NCBI GenBank assembly: GCA_964612995.1
Contig: CAZTGE010000062.1
Location: 1-23,421 of the forward strand
Direction of reading: 5' to 3'
DNA length: 23,421 nt
Origin: SLQH01 sp964612995
Lineage (GTDB): Bacteria; Planctomycetota; UBA11346
Made by a program: the position numbers and the translations under genes. The notes beneath the pieces were generated by a model, which was not told the origin of the DNA, searched no databases, and saw nothing but the letters and a program-made list of their open reading frames with translations. How positions within the stretch are numbered: position 1 is the stretch's first letter; each line of letters starts with the position of its first letter. Positions 16,454 to 23,421 of this stretch are shown here, in pieces.

Positions 16454-17854
16454 TCAGCGCCGGGCGCCGTTACGCAGGCCGCTGGCCCGGGCCAGCAGGG
16501 CGCCGAAGCGGGTGCGGAACGCGCTGCGTGCCTGATCGCGTGCGGCCTCCAGGCCCTTGATCAGACGATCGGCCTGACTGCGATTGATCTTGGCCCGGTT
16601 GCTCAGGGCGTTGTCGACCATCGTCTTGGCCCGGGCGAAGGCCTCGGCCTCCTCGAACCACGGCGCCAGGGCGGTGCGGCGGAAGGTCTTGATATGCTCG
16701 TCGAGGGCGTCGTCGAGGGCGTCGAGATCGCCCGCGGCGATCAGTTCGTCGACCTGGTCCTGCGCGGTGGAGATGGCCGGCTCGACCTCTGCGACCAATC
16801 CGGTCACGCGCTGTTGGCGCTCCGGATCGAGGCACAGGCCCTCGGCGGCCACCGCGAGATCGACCAGCGCGGCGAAACGGCGCTGCTGATCGCGTCGGCT
16901 GTCGCCAGCTTCGGGCACCGCATCGAGCAGGGCATCGGCGCGGGCGAGGTCGGCGGCCTGTGGCACCGACCAGTCGAAGAGCACGTTGTCTTCGCCGGCG
17001 GGATATTGCTGCTGGAACCGGCTCTCGCCCAGTTCTGCGACCAGGGTCACCGGCCCGGTGCCGGGCAGCTCGAGGGTATAGGCGCCGCTGGACCAGGTGC
17101 GGCAGGATGCCGACCCGTCGGCGGTGGCGATGCGCACGTCGGCCTTTCCCTCGCCGGCGTCGTAGGCGCCGTTGCGGTTGCGGTCGAGGTAGACCACGCC
17201 GCCTGCGAAGCGACCATTGCGCTTGCCGAAATTGTGAGTCACCGAGATGTGCTCGCCGTGCTCGACCGCCGCGGGGCCGACCACGTTCGACTTGCTGCTG
17301 ATCATGTTCATGCGATGCCCGCGTCCGGGCTGCATGCCGCCCTCGCCGCCCTTGCCGAAATCGACGATGAACCCCCAGCTCGAGTGGGCCGGATCGCGTG
17401 CATCGCGGTAGCAGTTCTCGGCCCGTGGTGAGCCGGTGAAGCCGGCCGCCTTCATGCGGTCGGAGAAGGAGGCGCCGGTATAGCCCTCCTTGTCGGCGAT
17501 CTCGCCGTGGCCCAGGCCGTTGTGGATCATGTACCAGGAGTGCTTGCGCGCGGCGTCGAGTGCCGCGAGGTCGAAAACCAATGGCGGGCCAGGCTGCAGC
17601 TCGAGCATCTCGCGCTTGAACATCTCCCAGTCGACTTCGGGATGCCACATCTCATCGCGCAGGGCGAGCACGCGGTCTGCCTCGCCATGGGGGTCGGCGC
17701 GGAAGCGGTTCATCAACAGGAGGATCTCGACCTCGGCCGGCGTCGGTTCGGGGCTCGGCGCGTTGTAGGCCGCCGCGCGCGCGGCGACGGGGACGAGCAG
17801 GAGCAGGGCCAGCATCACTGTGGCGCTGCGTCGGGGGCGGGTCGTGCGTCTCAT
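16454..17854 (-). CDS. Secreted CAP (SCP/PR-1) domain protein
   Basis: A 466-residue exported protein: basic N-terminus and hydrophobic stretch with signal cleavage likely near residue 28 (AARAAA). The CAP domain spans about residues 40-210: LLLMNRFRADP, HNGLGHGE (His116), RAENCY (Glu146) and RGHRMNM (His180) with NVVG and THNFG are the family motifs, the His/Glu set forming the possible metal site. Next comes YLDRNRNGAYDAGEG (222-236), a calcium-loop-like or SdrD B-like start of a small beta domain (to about 290), then a mostly helical, charged C-terminal region (about 305-466) I do not recognise. Bacterial CAP proteins are often extracellular, with roles seldom known. ATG 17854 has GGAGG seven bases upstream. 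It follows rsgA by 125 bases on the same strand. Confidence 0.88.
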   Translation of the reverse strand: MRRTTRPRRSATVMLALLLLVPVAARAAAYNAPSPEPTPAEVEILLLMNRFRADPHGEADRVLALRDEMWHPEVDWEMFKREMLELQPGPPLVFDLAALDAARKHSWYMIHNGLGHGEIADKEGYTGASFSDRMKAAGFTGSPRAENCYRDARDPAHSSWGFIVDFGKGGEGGMQPGRGHRMNMISSKSNVVGPAAVEHGEHISVTHNFGKRNGRFAGGVVYLDRNRNGAYDAGEGKADVRIATADGSASCRTWSSGAYTLELPGTGPVTLVAELGESRFQQQYPAGEDNVLFDWSVPQAADLARADALLDAVPEAGDSRRDQQRRFAALVDLAVAAEGLCLDPERQQRVTGLVAEVEPAISTAQDQVDELIAAGDLDALDDALDEHIKTFRRTALAPWFEEAEAFARAKTMVDNALSNRAKINRSQADRLIKGLEAARDQARSAFRTRFGALLARASGLRNGARR

Positions 17855-17861
17855 CGCGATG

Positions 17862-17866
17862 CCTCC
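17862..17866 (-). promoter_or_regulatory. Ribosome-binding site of the CAP-domain gene
   Basis: GGAGG on the minus strand, seven bases before ATG 17854. Confidence 0.7.
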
Positions 17867-17885
17867 ATATCACTCCGGTCCTGCC

Positions 17886-17942
17886 GGAAACACGCGTTTC
17901 CATCATGGCAGCGGAGGCGGATGGGGGAACCGGGATCCCGGT
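17886..17942. promoter_or_regulatory. Two palindromes between rsgA and the CAP-domain gene
   Basis: ACCGGGATCCCGGT (17929-17942) is a perfect 14-bp palindrome and GGAAAC-ACGC-GTTTCC (17886-17901) a 6-bp stem. They lie in the 125-base gap upstream of the CAP-domain gene. They could be operator sites or a weak terminator for the kinase-rsgA transcript; nothing distinguishes these options. Confidence 0.35.
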
Positions 17943-17979
17943 CCGGCTCGTACGGCGTGAATCACGGCGGGCAGGGGGC

Positions 17980-19134
17980 CTACCTGCGTTCGGCCAGGTC
18001 CTCTTCGACGATGCTGCAGTAGCTCAGATAGCGTTCGACATGGATGGTGCCCGACGCGACCGCCGCCTTGACGGCGCAATCCGGTTCGTGCAGATGCAGG
18101 CAGTTGGTGAAACGGCAGGCGTGGTGGTGGGCGGCGATATCAGGGTAGAGCAGGGCGACGTCGAGCGGTGTCATGCCGCTGATGCCGCACTCACGGATCC
18201 CAGGGGTATCGATCAGTGCCCCGCCGCCGGGAACGGGGTGGGAGCGGGCGGTGGTGGTGGTGTGCCGTCCCTTCTGCAAGGCCTCGCTGACCTCGCCCAC
18301 GCGCAGCGCGAGCGAGGGGTAGAGGGCGTTGATCAAGCTCGATTTGCCCACGCCGCTCTGCCCGGTGAAGATGCAGGTGCGCCCGGCGAGTCCAGTGCGC
18401 AGCGCGTCCACGCCAGGGTGATCCGGAAGGGCCTGGGTCAGGTGCACCGCGTAGCCGAGTGCGCGGTAGCGCGCTGCGGTGGCGTCGGCCGCGCCGAGGT
18501 CGCACTTGTTGAAGACCACCATCGGTTCGACGTCGTTGTAGTGGGCGATGAGCAGGTAGCGATCGATCAGACCGGTCTTGAGCTCGGGTTGGCGGATGGC
18601 GGCGACGATCACCAGCCGGTCGACGTTGGCCGCCATCACGTGCTCGAGGGCCTTGTTGTGGCTGTCGGCACGCGCGATCTGGTTGCTGCGCGGTTCGAGC
18701 GCGGTGATCACGGGATCGCCTTCCGGCGAGTGGCGGTAACGGACGCGATCGCCCACCGCCAACGGCGACTTGACCCCGGTGAGCATCTTCTTGAGCACCC
18801 GGCGGATCTGACAGGTCAGCTCTTCGCCCGCGTCATTGCGGACGATGTAGAACAGGCCTTCACATCCGGCGATGGCACCGGGCAGGCCCTCGGCGCTCGC
18901 CTGGGTCCGGGCGACCCGATTGAAGCGGCGGAGGATGTTCTCGCCGGAGTCGGAGTGGGACTCGCTCGCGGCGAGTTCCTCGAGCGCCGGCGCGTCCTCG
19001 TCGTACCGCGAGAGATCGCCGAGCCGGGTCCGCCCGGTCTTGTGCGCGCCACGCTGGCGCGCCAGCCCGCTGCGCTGTTGCGGACCGCGTCGCCCCTTGT
19101 CCTTGCCCCCGCGTAATCCCTTCTTCTTCGCCAT
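17980..19134 (-). CDS. rsgA: RsgA, ribosome small-subunit-dependent GTPase
   Basis: A 384-residue circularly permuted GTPase that checks and releases late 30S assembly intermediates. Order: basic, probably disordered N-terminal extension rich in Lys, Arg and Gly (1-60), OB-fold (about 80-150), then G4 NKCD (209-212), P-loop GQSGVGKS (258-265), switch I GRHTTT (289-294), G3 DTPG (309-312), and the C-terminal zinc knuckle Cys340-x4-Cys345-x-His347-x5-Cys353. All key residues are intact. It starts 31 bases after the FHA-kinase gene on the same strand, so co-transcription is likely; in Firmicutes the orthologue CpgA follows the kinase gene prkC and is a PrkC substrate. The ribosome-binding site before ATG 19134 is weak. 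Confidence 0.96.
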   Translation of the reverse strand: MAKKKGLRGGKDKGRRGPQQRSGLARQRGAHKTGRTRLGDLSRYDEDAPALEELAASESHSDSGENILRRFNRVARTQASAEGLPGAIAGCEGLFYIVRNDAGEELTCQIRRVLKKMLTGVKSPLAVGDRVRYRHSPEGDPVITALEPRSNQIARADSHNKALEHVMAANVDRLVIVAAIRQPELKTGLIDRYLLIAHYNDVEPMVVFNKCDLGAADATAARYRALGYAVHLTQALPDHPGVDALRTGLAGRTCIFTGQSGVGKSSLINALYPSLALRVGEVSEALQKGRHTTTTARSHPVPGGGALIDTPGIRECGISGMTPLDVALLYPDIAAHHHACRFTNCLHLHEPDCAVKAAVASGTIHVERYLSYCSIVEEDLAERR

Positions 19135-19165
19135 GTGCTATGCAGACGCGCGTGTGACGCCGAGG

Positions 19166-21658
19166 CTACTCACCGGACCGGGTCGCGGCCAGGGCTTCGG
19201 TATAGGGTTCAAGGCCGTTCTCGCCGAGCGCGGCGGTCAGTGCCCGGTGCAGCTGCTCGCGGCCGATCTTGTCCCAGGGCGCGATGGCGGTGCTGCCATC
19301 CTTGGGCGTGAGCACCAGGCCGGTGAGGCGGGCGCCGCTGAGATCCGGGTCGGCATAGGCATAGAAGTTGCCGTCGAATCGCGGCTTCTTGTCCATCGCC
19401 TGCACGGCTTCGTCGACCGCGGTGATCATCGTCGCCAGTGTCGCGGCGTGCGCGGTGATCTGTTCGAGCTGTTCGCCCTCCTCGGTGCCGGCGAGCTCGT
19501 CGGCCTGCTTGCGGTGGATCTCGCGCACCTTCTCGATCTGCCACTGCTCGAGCGCCGAGCGAGCCTCGTCGACCACCTGTTCGCGTTGGGCGGTCAGCTC
19601 GCTCTCGAGTGTCGCCTGGGCCCTGGCGATGTCCTCGGCCAGCTGCGAATCGTCCATGCTCAGCGGCAGCGAGGCCTTGAGCTTGGCGAGACGATCGGCG
19701 TCGCGCAGCTCGATGGCGGTATGCAGCGCTTGGCGCTTCATCGTGATGAAGGCGGCCTTGTCCTGCTCGATGATGGTGGCCAGCTCGTTGGCCTGGCGCT
19801 TGATGCTGGGTCGCTTGCCGATCGCGTAGCTCTGCAGCTGCTCGAGCGCGAGGTCGTACTCGTGGCGTGCGCGCAGGTCCTGGATCGACCGTTGCCGGAG
19901 CTTCCATTGGTCGAGCGCTGCGATCTGTTGCTGTTTCTCCTGTCGTTCGAGCAGTTCGGTGTGGACGTCCTCGATCTCGGAGCGAATCGCCTGATCCTGG
20001 ATCACAGTCCGCAGGCGATCCAGACGATCGCGCAAAGCCGTGAGGTCGGCGCTCTCCGCGTCGCCGAGGCCTTCGCGTATCGCACGCAGCTCGCGCCGGG
20101 CCTCGGCCTGGGCCAGGGCGTCGGCTTCGTCGGTGTCGTCCGTATCGGTGTCGTCGCTCGCTAGTGGGGTGTCATCGACCGCCGTCGCCGGACCCCCGGC
20201 TGCATCCGTGGTTGGGGCGGAGCCCGGTGACGGATCGGAGTTCTCGATGAAACGCTGGGCCAGGATCAGCCCGAGCGCGGCGATCAGCACGAAGATGATC
20301 AACGAGAGCGCCTTGCGCATGACACTGGCGCCCGGCGCGACATCGGCGGTGTGGCGCGAGCGGGTCCGCCCGCCCGAACGGGGCGGCGGACGGTTGCGTG
20401 CACCGCCGCCGGTCGAGGCGCCGGGGCTCGAACCGGAGCCCGCGGCCGCGTCGGCCTCGGCGGCGGCTATCGCTTCGCCGATGGCGAAGCGGCGCAGCAT
20501 GACCGTGTCGCCGGAAGGGGCGGGCTCCTGCTTGAGGATGCCGCGCTGCTGCAGGTCGAGGATGGCGTCGGTCACCTCCTGACAGCTCTGATGGCGCTGG
20601 TCCGGCTCCTTGGCCATCAGCTTGGCGATCAGCGCTTCGACCTCCGGGTGAACGGCGCGGTTGATCTCACGGATGCCGACGACCCGATTCTTGACGTGCC
20701 CCTTGAGCACGTCGTTGACGGTGGTGCCGGAGAAGGGGGTGCGGTTTGTCAGCAGGTGGTAGAGCGTCGCGCCGAGCGAGTAGATATCTATGCGGTGGTC
20801 GATGCGATGGCCGAGCGCGACCTCTGGCGCCATGTAGTGGGGAGTGCCGACCACCTTCTTGGGTTTGCCTTCGCTTTCGGCCTCTTCGAAGGTCTTGCTG
20901 ATGCCCAGATCGGCCAGTTTCACCGTCTGGTTGATCCCGATCATGATGTTGTCGGGCTTGACGTCGCGGTGGATGATGTGGTTCTCATGCGCGTAGGCGA
21001 GCGCCTTGGCCGTCAGGCGCCCGATCTCGAGCGCCTCTTCCTGCGAGAAGACGCCCTGCTGTTTGAGCAGCGCGCGGCAGGTCACGCCCTCGATGAATTC
21101 CATTGAGAAATAGTGGACGTTGTTCTCCGTGTCCACGTCGTGCACCTGGATTATGTTCGCGTGATTCAGCCGGCCGGCTGCGCGAGCTTCATCGATGAAT
21201 TGCTGCACGAATTTTGGGCGCGCGGCGTACTTCGGGGCGAGGACCTTGAGTGCTACGATACGGTCCATCGAACGCTGACGGGCCTTGTAGACGATGCCCA
21301 TCCCGCCCTCGCCGATCTTGCCGAGGATTTCGTATTTGCGGGTGAGCAGGTCGCGCAGTTCGACGTCGCCCTCTTCCTTGACGAACACGAACTCGACCTC
21401 GCCGACCACGATGCGATCCCCGAATTCCAGTTGGCGTTCGGTGACCTTCTGCTCGTTGACCTTGGTGCCGTTGCGCGACTCGGCGTCGACCAGGGTGTAG
21501 AGTCGGCCGTCGCGGCGGATGACGAAATGCTCGCGGCTGGCCATGTTGTCCATGACCTGGACATCGCAGGAGGACTGCCGGCCGAAGGTGGTCTTGTCCT
21601 GCTCCAGCGGATACTCGTAACCGGCATTCGGTCCGGCCCGGCACACCAGTTTGGCCAT
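19166..21658 (-). CDS. FHA-domain Ser/Thr protein kinase with one TM segment and coiled-coil C-terminal region
   Basis: An 830-residue Hanks-type kinase. An FHA phosphothreonine-binding domain is at the N-terminus (about 22-93; GR at 26-27, SREH at 41-44, NGT at 63-65). The kinase (about 109-370) has GEGGMGIVY (116-124), Lys138, HRDVKPDN (230-237), DLG (250-252) and GTPHYMAPE (271-279) with two activation-loop threonine/tyrosine candidates. A low-complexity Ser/Gly/Arg linker leads to one membrane segment (about 449-467), an acidic Asp/Thr-rich stretch, and a long predicted coiled coil (about 510-760) ending in a short unrecognised domain. FHA and kinase should be cytoplasmic and the rest periplasmic. 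ATG 21658 has AAGGAG six bases upstream; the frame beyond it is only antisense to lpxB. rsgA follows by 31 bases. Confidence 0.93.
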   Translation of the reverse strand: MAKLVCRAGPNAGYEYPLEQDKTTFGRQSSCDVQVMDNMASREHFVIRRDGRLYTLVDAESRNGTKVNEQKVTERQLEFGDRIVVGEVEFVFVKEEGDVELRDLLTRKYEILGKIGEGGMGIVYKARQRSMDRIVALKVLAPKYAARPKFVQQFIDEARAAGRLNHANIIQVHDVDTENNVHYFSMEFIEGVTCRALLKQQGVFSQEEALEIGRLTAKALAYAHENHIIHRDVKPDNIMIGINQTVKLADLGISKTFEEAESEGKPKKVVGTPHYMAPEVALGHRIDHRIDIYSLGATLYHLLTNRTPFSGTTVNDVLKGHVKNRVVGIREINRAVHPEVEALIAKLMAKEPDQRHQSCQEVTDAILDLQQRGILKQEPAPSGDTVMLRRFAIGEAIAAAEADAAAGSGSSPGASTGGGARNRPPPRSGGRTRSRHTADVAPGASVMRKALSLIIFVLIAALGLILAQRFIENSDPSPGSAPTTDAAGGPATAVDDTPLASDDTDTDDTDEADALAQAEARRELRAIREGLGDAESADLTALRDRLDRLRTVIQDQAIRSEIEDVHTELLERQEKQQQIAALDQWKLRQRSIQDLRARHEYDLALEQLQSYAIGKRPSIKRQANELATIIEQDKAAFITMKRQALHTAIELRDADRLAKLKASLPLSMDDSQLAEDIARAQATLESELTAQREQVVDEARSALEQWQIEKVREIHRKQADELAGTEEGEQLEQITAHAATLATMITAVDEAVQAMDKKPRFDGNFYAYADPDLSGARLTGLVLTPKDGSTAIAPWDKIGREQLHRALTAALGENGLEPYTEALAATRSGE

Positions 21659-21919
21659 TGCTGGCTCCTTACGCTGCGCAGGCGTCGCCCCTGCGGATCC
21701 CTGTCGTGCGACGGCGCGACGCGTAACGTCCGCCCCTGCCGTCGCCGGGGTTTGCCGGCGGCCTGTGTTGCCGGAAACCGCCCGTCCGATCGTAGCCCAA
21801 CAGCCTCCACCCGACGATCGGAGAGGCAAGCGGCACGCCCCAGCCTCGCGAGGGGGGTGGCGCACGCTCCGCCGCGGCGTCGGGTTGCCCACGGGGGCCG
21901 GTCGCGTCATCATGCTGGC
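21659..21919. other. Divergent intergenic region between the FHA-kinase and lpxB genes
   Basis: 261 bases that must contain the promoters of both divergent units. Apart from the kinase ribosome-binding site I see no recognisable promoter box or operator. Confidence 0.5.
21665..21670 (-). promoter_or_regulatory. Ribosome-binding site of the FHA-kinase gene
   Basis: AAGGAG on the minus strand, six bases before ATG 21658; a near-consensus site that fixes the start against a much longer open frame. Confidence 0.85.
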
Positions 21920-23140
21920 GTGGCCCTCTATCCGAAGTGCGATCTGTTCGTGCTCGTCGGCGAGACCTCCGGCGATGCCTACGCCGCGGCGGTCCTGCGG
22001 CGGCTGCGGCGCCTGTGTCCCGACGTGGTCTGCGCCGCGATGGGCGGGCCCCAGCTCCAGGCCGCCGGGGCCGAGGTCGAAGCCGGGATCGACGGCCTGG
22101 CGGTGATGGGCTTTCTTCCGGTGCTGCGACGCCTGCCAGAGTTCGCCCTGCTCGGCCGGCGTATCGCCGGGCTGATCCGCGCCCGGCGGCCGCGGGTGGT
22201 GCTGAGCATCGATTACCCGGGGTTCAATCTGCGGATGATGCGTGCCCTGGCCGATCTGCGCGCCGAAGGCACGCGCCTGGTGCACGTGGTCGCGCCGCAG
22301 GTGTGGGCCTGGCGACCGCGGCGCGCGAAGCGCATCGCGCAGACGGTCGACCGGTTGCTGTGTTTCTTCCCCTTCGAGCCTCCGTTGTTTGCGCGCCACG
22401 GGGTGCAGGCGGACTTCGTGGGTCATCCGTTGGTCGATCTGGTCGGCGAAGGGGCCCGACCACGGGCGGTGGAGCGCGAGCTGGGTCTCGGCGCGAACGA
22501 CCGGTTGCTGTTGCTCGCTCCGGGTTCGCGCGAACGGGAGGTCGCCGCCTTGCTGCCGGTGTTCGATGCGGCGGCCGAATTGGCCCTGCCCCGTCTGCGC
22601 CCCGCTCCCGGCGGAAAGGTGCGGGTCGCGGTGAGCCGGGTCGGCGAGCTGCCGCGCGAACACTACCGTCGGGCCACCGAGCTGCCGGTGATCGAGGACG
22701 ACTACCGCAGTCTGTGCCTGCGTGCGCACTGCGGACTCGTGGCCTCGGGCACCGCCACTCTCGAGGCGGCGCTGCTCGGCCTGCCGCACATCATCGCCTA
22801 CCGCGGTGACCACCTCAGCGCTGTGCTCACGCGGCATCTGATCCGCACGGAGCATGTCGGCCTGCCGAACATCGTCCATAAGGCCCGTGTGCTGCCGGAG
22901 TTGCTGCAAGACGAATGCACCCCGTCGCGGTTGGCTGCCCGCTTGATCGGCATGTGGGAGGGGGAGGGTCATCGGAGTCGTCGTGTGGCGATGGCGCGCA
23001 CGGCGGATCTGCTCGGGGGCGGAGGCGCGATGGACCGGATCGCCGCAGCGGTGGCCGAGGAGCTTGCTCGCGGCCGTCGGCCGGCGGACAGTTTCGGCAC
23101 GCGGACCGACCTGCTGACGCGTACGCAGACCGGGGTCTGA
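21920..23140 (+). CDS. lpxB: Lipid-A-disaccharide synthase LpxB
   Basis: A 406-residue family GT19 glycosyltransferase that condenses UDP-2,3-diacylglucosamine with lipid X to form the lipid A disaccharide at the inner face of the cytoplasmic membrane. Visible family motifs: VGETSGD near the N-terminus, AAMGGPQLQAAG, GFLPVLRRLPE, IDYPGFNLRMM, VAPQVWAWRPRRAKRIA, CFFPFEPPLF and GHPLVD, then LLLAPGSREREV and VASGTATLEAALLGLPHIIAYR in the nucleotide-binding half. E. coli LpxB is 382 residues, so the length is normal with a short C-terminal tail. GTG 21920 is chosen because the family motif begins about 13 residues later; GTG 21857 is a possible longer start and neither has a good ribosome-binding site. 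It stands apart from the usual lpxD-fabZ-lpxA cluster, as is common outside Proteobacteria. Confidence 0.95.
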   Translation: MALYPKCDLFVLVGETSGDAYAAAVLRRLRRLCPDVVCAAMGGPQLQAAGAEVEAGIDGLAVMGFLPVLRRLPEFALLGRRIAGLIRARRPRVVLSIDYPGFNLRMMRALADLRAEGTRLVHVVAPQVWAWRPRRAKRIAQTVDRLLCFFPFEPPLFARHGVQADFVGHPLVDLVGEGARPRAVERELGLGANDRLLLLAPGSREREVAALLPVFDAAAELALPRLRPAPGGKVRVAVSRVGELPREHYRRATELPVIEDDYRSLCLRAHCGLVASGTATLEAALLGLPHIIAYRGDHLSAVLTRHLIRTEHVGLPNIVHKARVLPELLQDECTPSRLAARLIGMWEGEGHRSRRVAMARTADLLGGGGAMDRIAAAVAEELARGRRPADSFGTRTDLLTRTQTGV

Positions 23141-23403
23141 GGTCGCGTCGGGCGGCGGTTGTCGCTCTGACCGGGAAAAGGGTTTGACATCTCGATCCGC
23201 TGGCGATGGTTCGCCGCCCTGCCACGGAAACGGGCCCAACGGCCCCGCCTCACGGCAGGAAACGGGCATAAGCCGCTGGTCGAAAGTCGGTTGACAACCA
23301 CGATCCTCCGGCACAATGCTTCGCCCACCCACGATGACATCACTGATGTCCGCTGGGTTTGACTTTGACAAGCAGATAGATGTGGTCGAACGAGAGAAGC
23401 AAT
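23141..23403. other. Gap downstream of lpxB
   Basis: 263 bases without a gene. It holds GGAAACGGGC twice (23226-23235 and 23258-23267), a small stem GGGCC-CAAC-GGCCC (around 23232-23245), CCTGCC/GGCAGG arms (23218-23223 and 23254-23259), and a promoter-like sequence before the last open frame. The stems may end the lpxB transcript, but no T-tract follows. Confidence 0.45.
23291..23319 (+). promoter_or_regulatory. Possible sigma-70 promoter
   Basis: A perfect TTGACA (23291-23296) followed by CACAAT at 15 bases or CAATGC at 17 bases. The -10 match is poor at either spacing. It would drive the partial gene starting at 23404 with a leader of about 80 bases. Confidence 0.35.
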
Positions 23404-23421
23404 ATGCCACGTCAGGTGTAT
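23404..23421 (+). CDS. Possible start of a further gene, cut by the window edge
   Basis: ATG at 23404 opens a frame MPRQVY up to the last base, with the purine-rich AGAGAAG about five bases upstream and a promoter-like sequence further up. Six codons are too few to name a product. Confidence 0.35.

Noticed and set aside
17905..19116. 403-codon plus-strand frame opposite rsgA
   Set aside because: Antisense shadow; RsgA motifs are complete on the other strand.
21113..21919. Upstream extension of the lpxB frame to 21113
   Set aside because: Runs antisense through the FHA-kinase gene and the intergenic region; LpxB homology begins only near 21920.
21659..23410. Upstream extension of the FHA-kinase frame to 23410
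   Set aside because: Antisense to lpxB; a near-consensus ribosome-binding site and the FHA domain fix the start at 21658.

Overview
High-GC window from what looks like a diderm bacterium: it carries lpxB (lipid A), a MraY/WecA-type undecaprenyl-phosphate sugar-phosphate transferase and an O-antigen ligase/polymerase-like protein. Two large Hanks-type Ser/Thr kinases (one FHA-kinase-TM-coiled coil, one kinase plus LamG-like sandwich plus TPR-like repeats) and an RsgA with a long basic N-terminus would fit the PVC superphylum (Planctomycetota, Lentisphaerota and relatives). No rRNA or other phylogenetic marker is present, so this placement is an inference and a proteobacterium is not excluded.

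Layout. 1-2645, plus strand: a dispersed-repeat copy, a PadR-like regulator and a soluble PAS-PAS hybrid histidine kinase. 2646-3380: no gene; a stack of small repeat elements, including a MITE-like element with 8-bp near-identical flanking repeats and an element with perfect 17-bp inverted repeats. 3381-6888, minus strand: multi-TM O-antigen ligase-like protein followed by an S41 (C-terminal-processing type) peptidase. 6889-7287: REP-like repeats, one copy of which also lies inside the ligase N-terminal codons. 7288-12777, minus strand, probable operon transcribed M16C peptidase > ybeY > DUF368 (polyprenyl-phosphate translocase family) > MraY/WecA-type transferase, with two GTGA stop/start overlaps. 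12778-13225: an inverted-repeat element related to the first bases of the window. 13226-16426, plus strand: giant Ser/Thr kinase. 16454-21658, minus strand: FHA-Ser/Thr kinase > rsgA > secreted CAP-domain protein. 21920-23140, plus strand: lpxB. 23404-end: the first codons of a possible further gene.

How the genes may work together. The transferase, DUF368 protein, ligase and LpxB form an envelope-polysaccharide/lipid-carrier group: DUF368 proteins are known to return undecaprenyl phosphate across the membrane, and here one is translationally coupled to an enzyme that consumes undecaprenyl phosphate. YbeY and RsgA are both 30S/16S maturation factors. A Ser/Thr kinase directly upstream of rsgA recalls the Firmicutes prpC-prkC-cpgA operon, where the kinase phosphorylates the RsgA orthologue.

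The most notable signals are the kinase-rsgA pair, the roughly 165-residue insertion in the activation segment of the giant kinase, the DUF368-transferase coupling, and at least four families of small repeat elements filling every long gene-free gap, one apparently co-opted as coding sequence.
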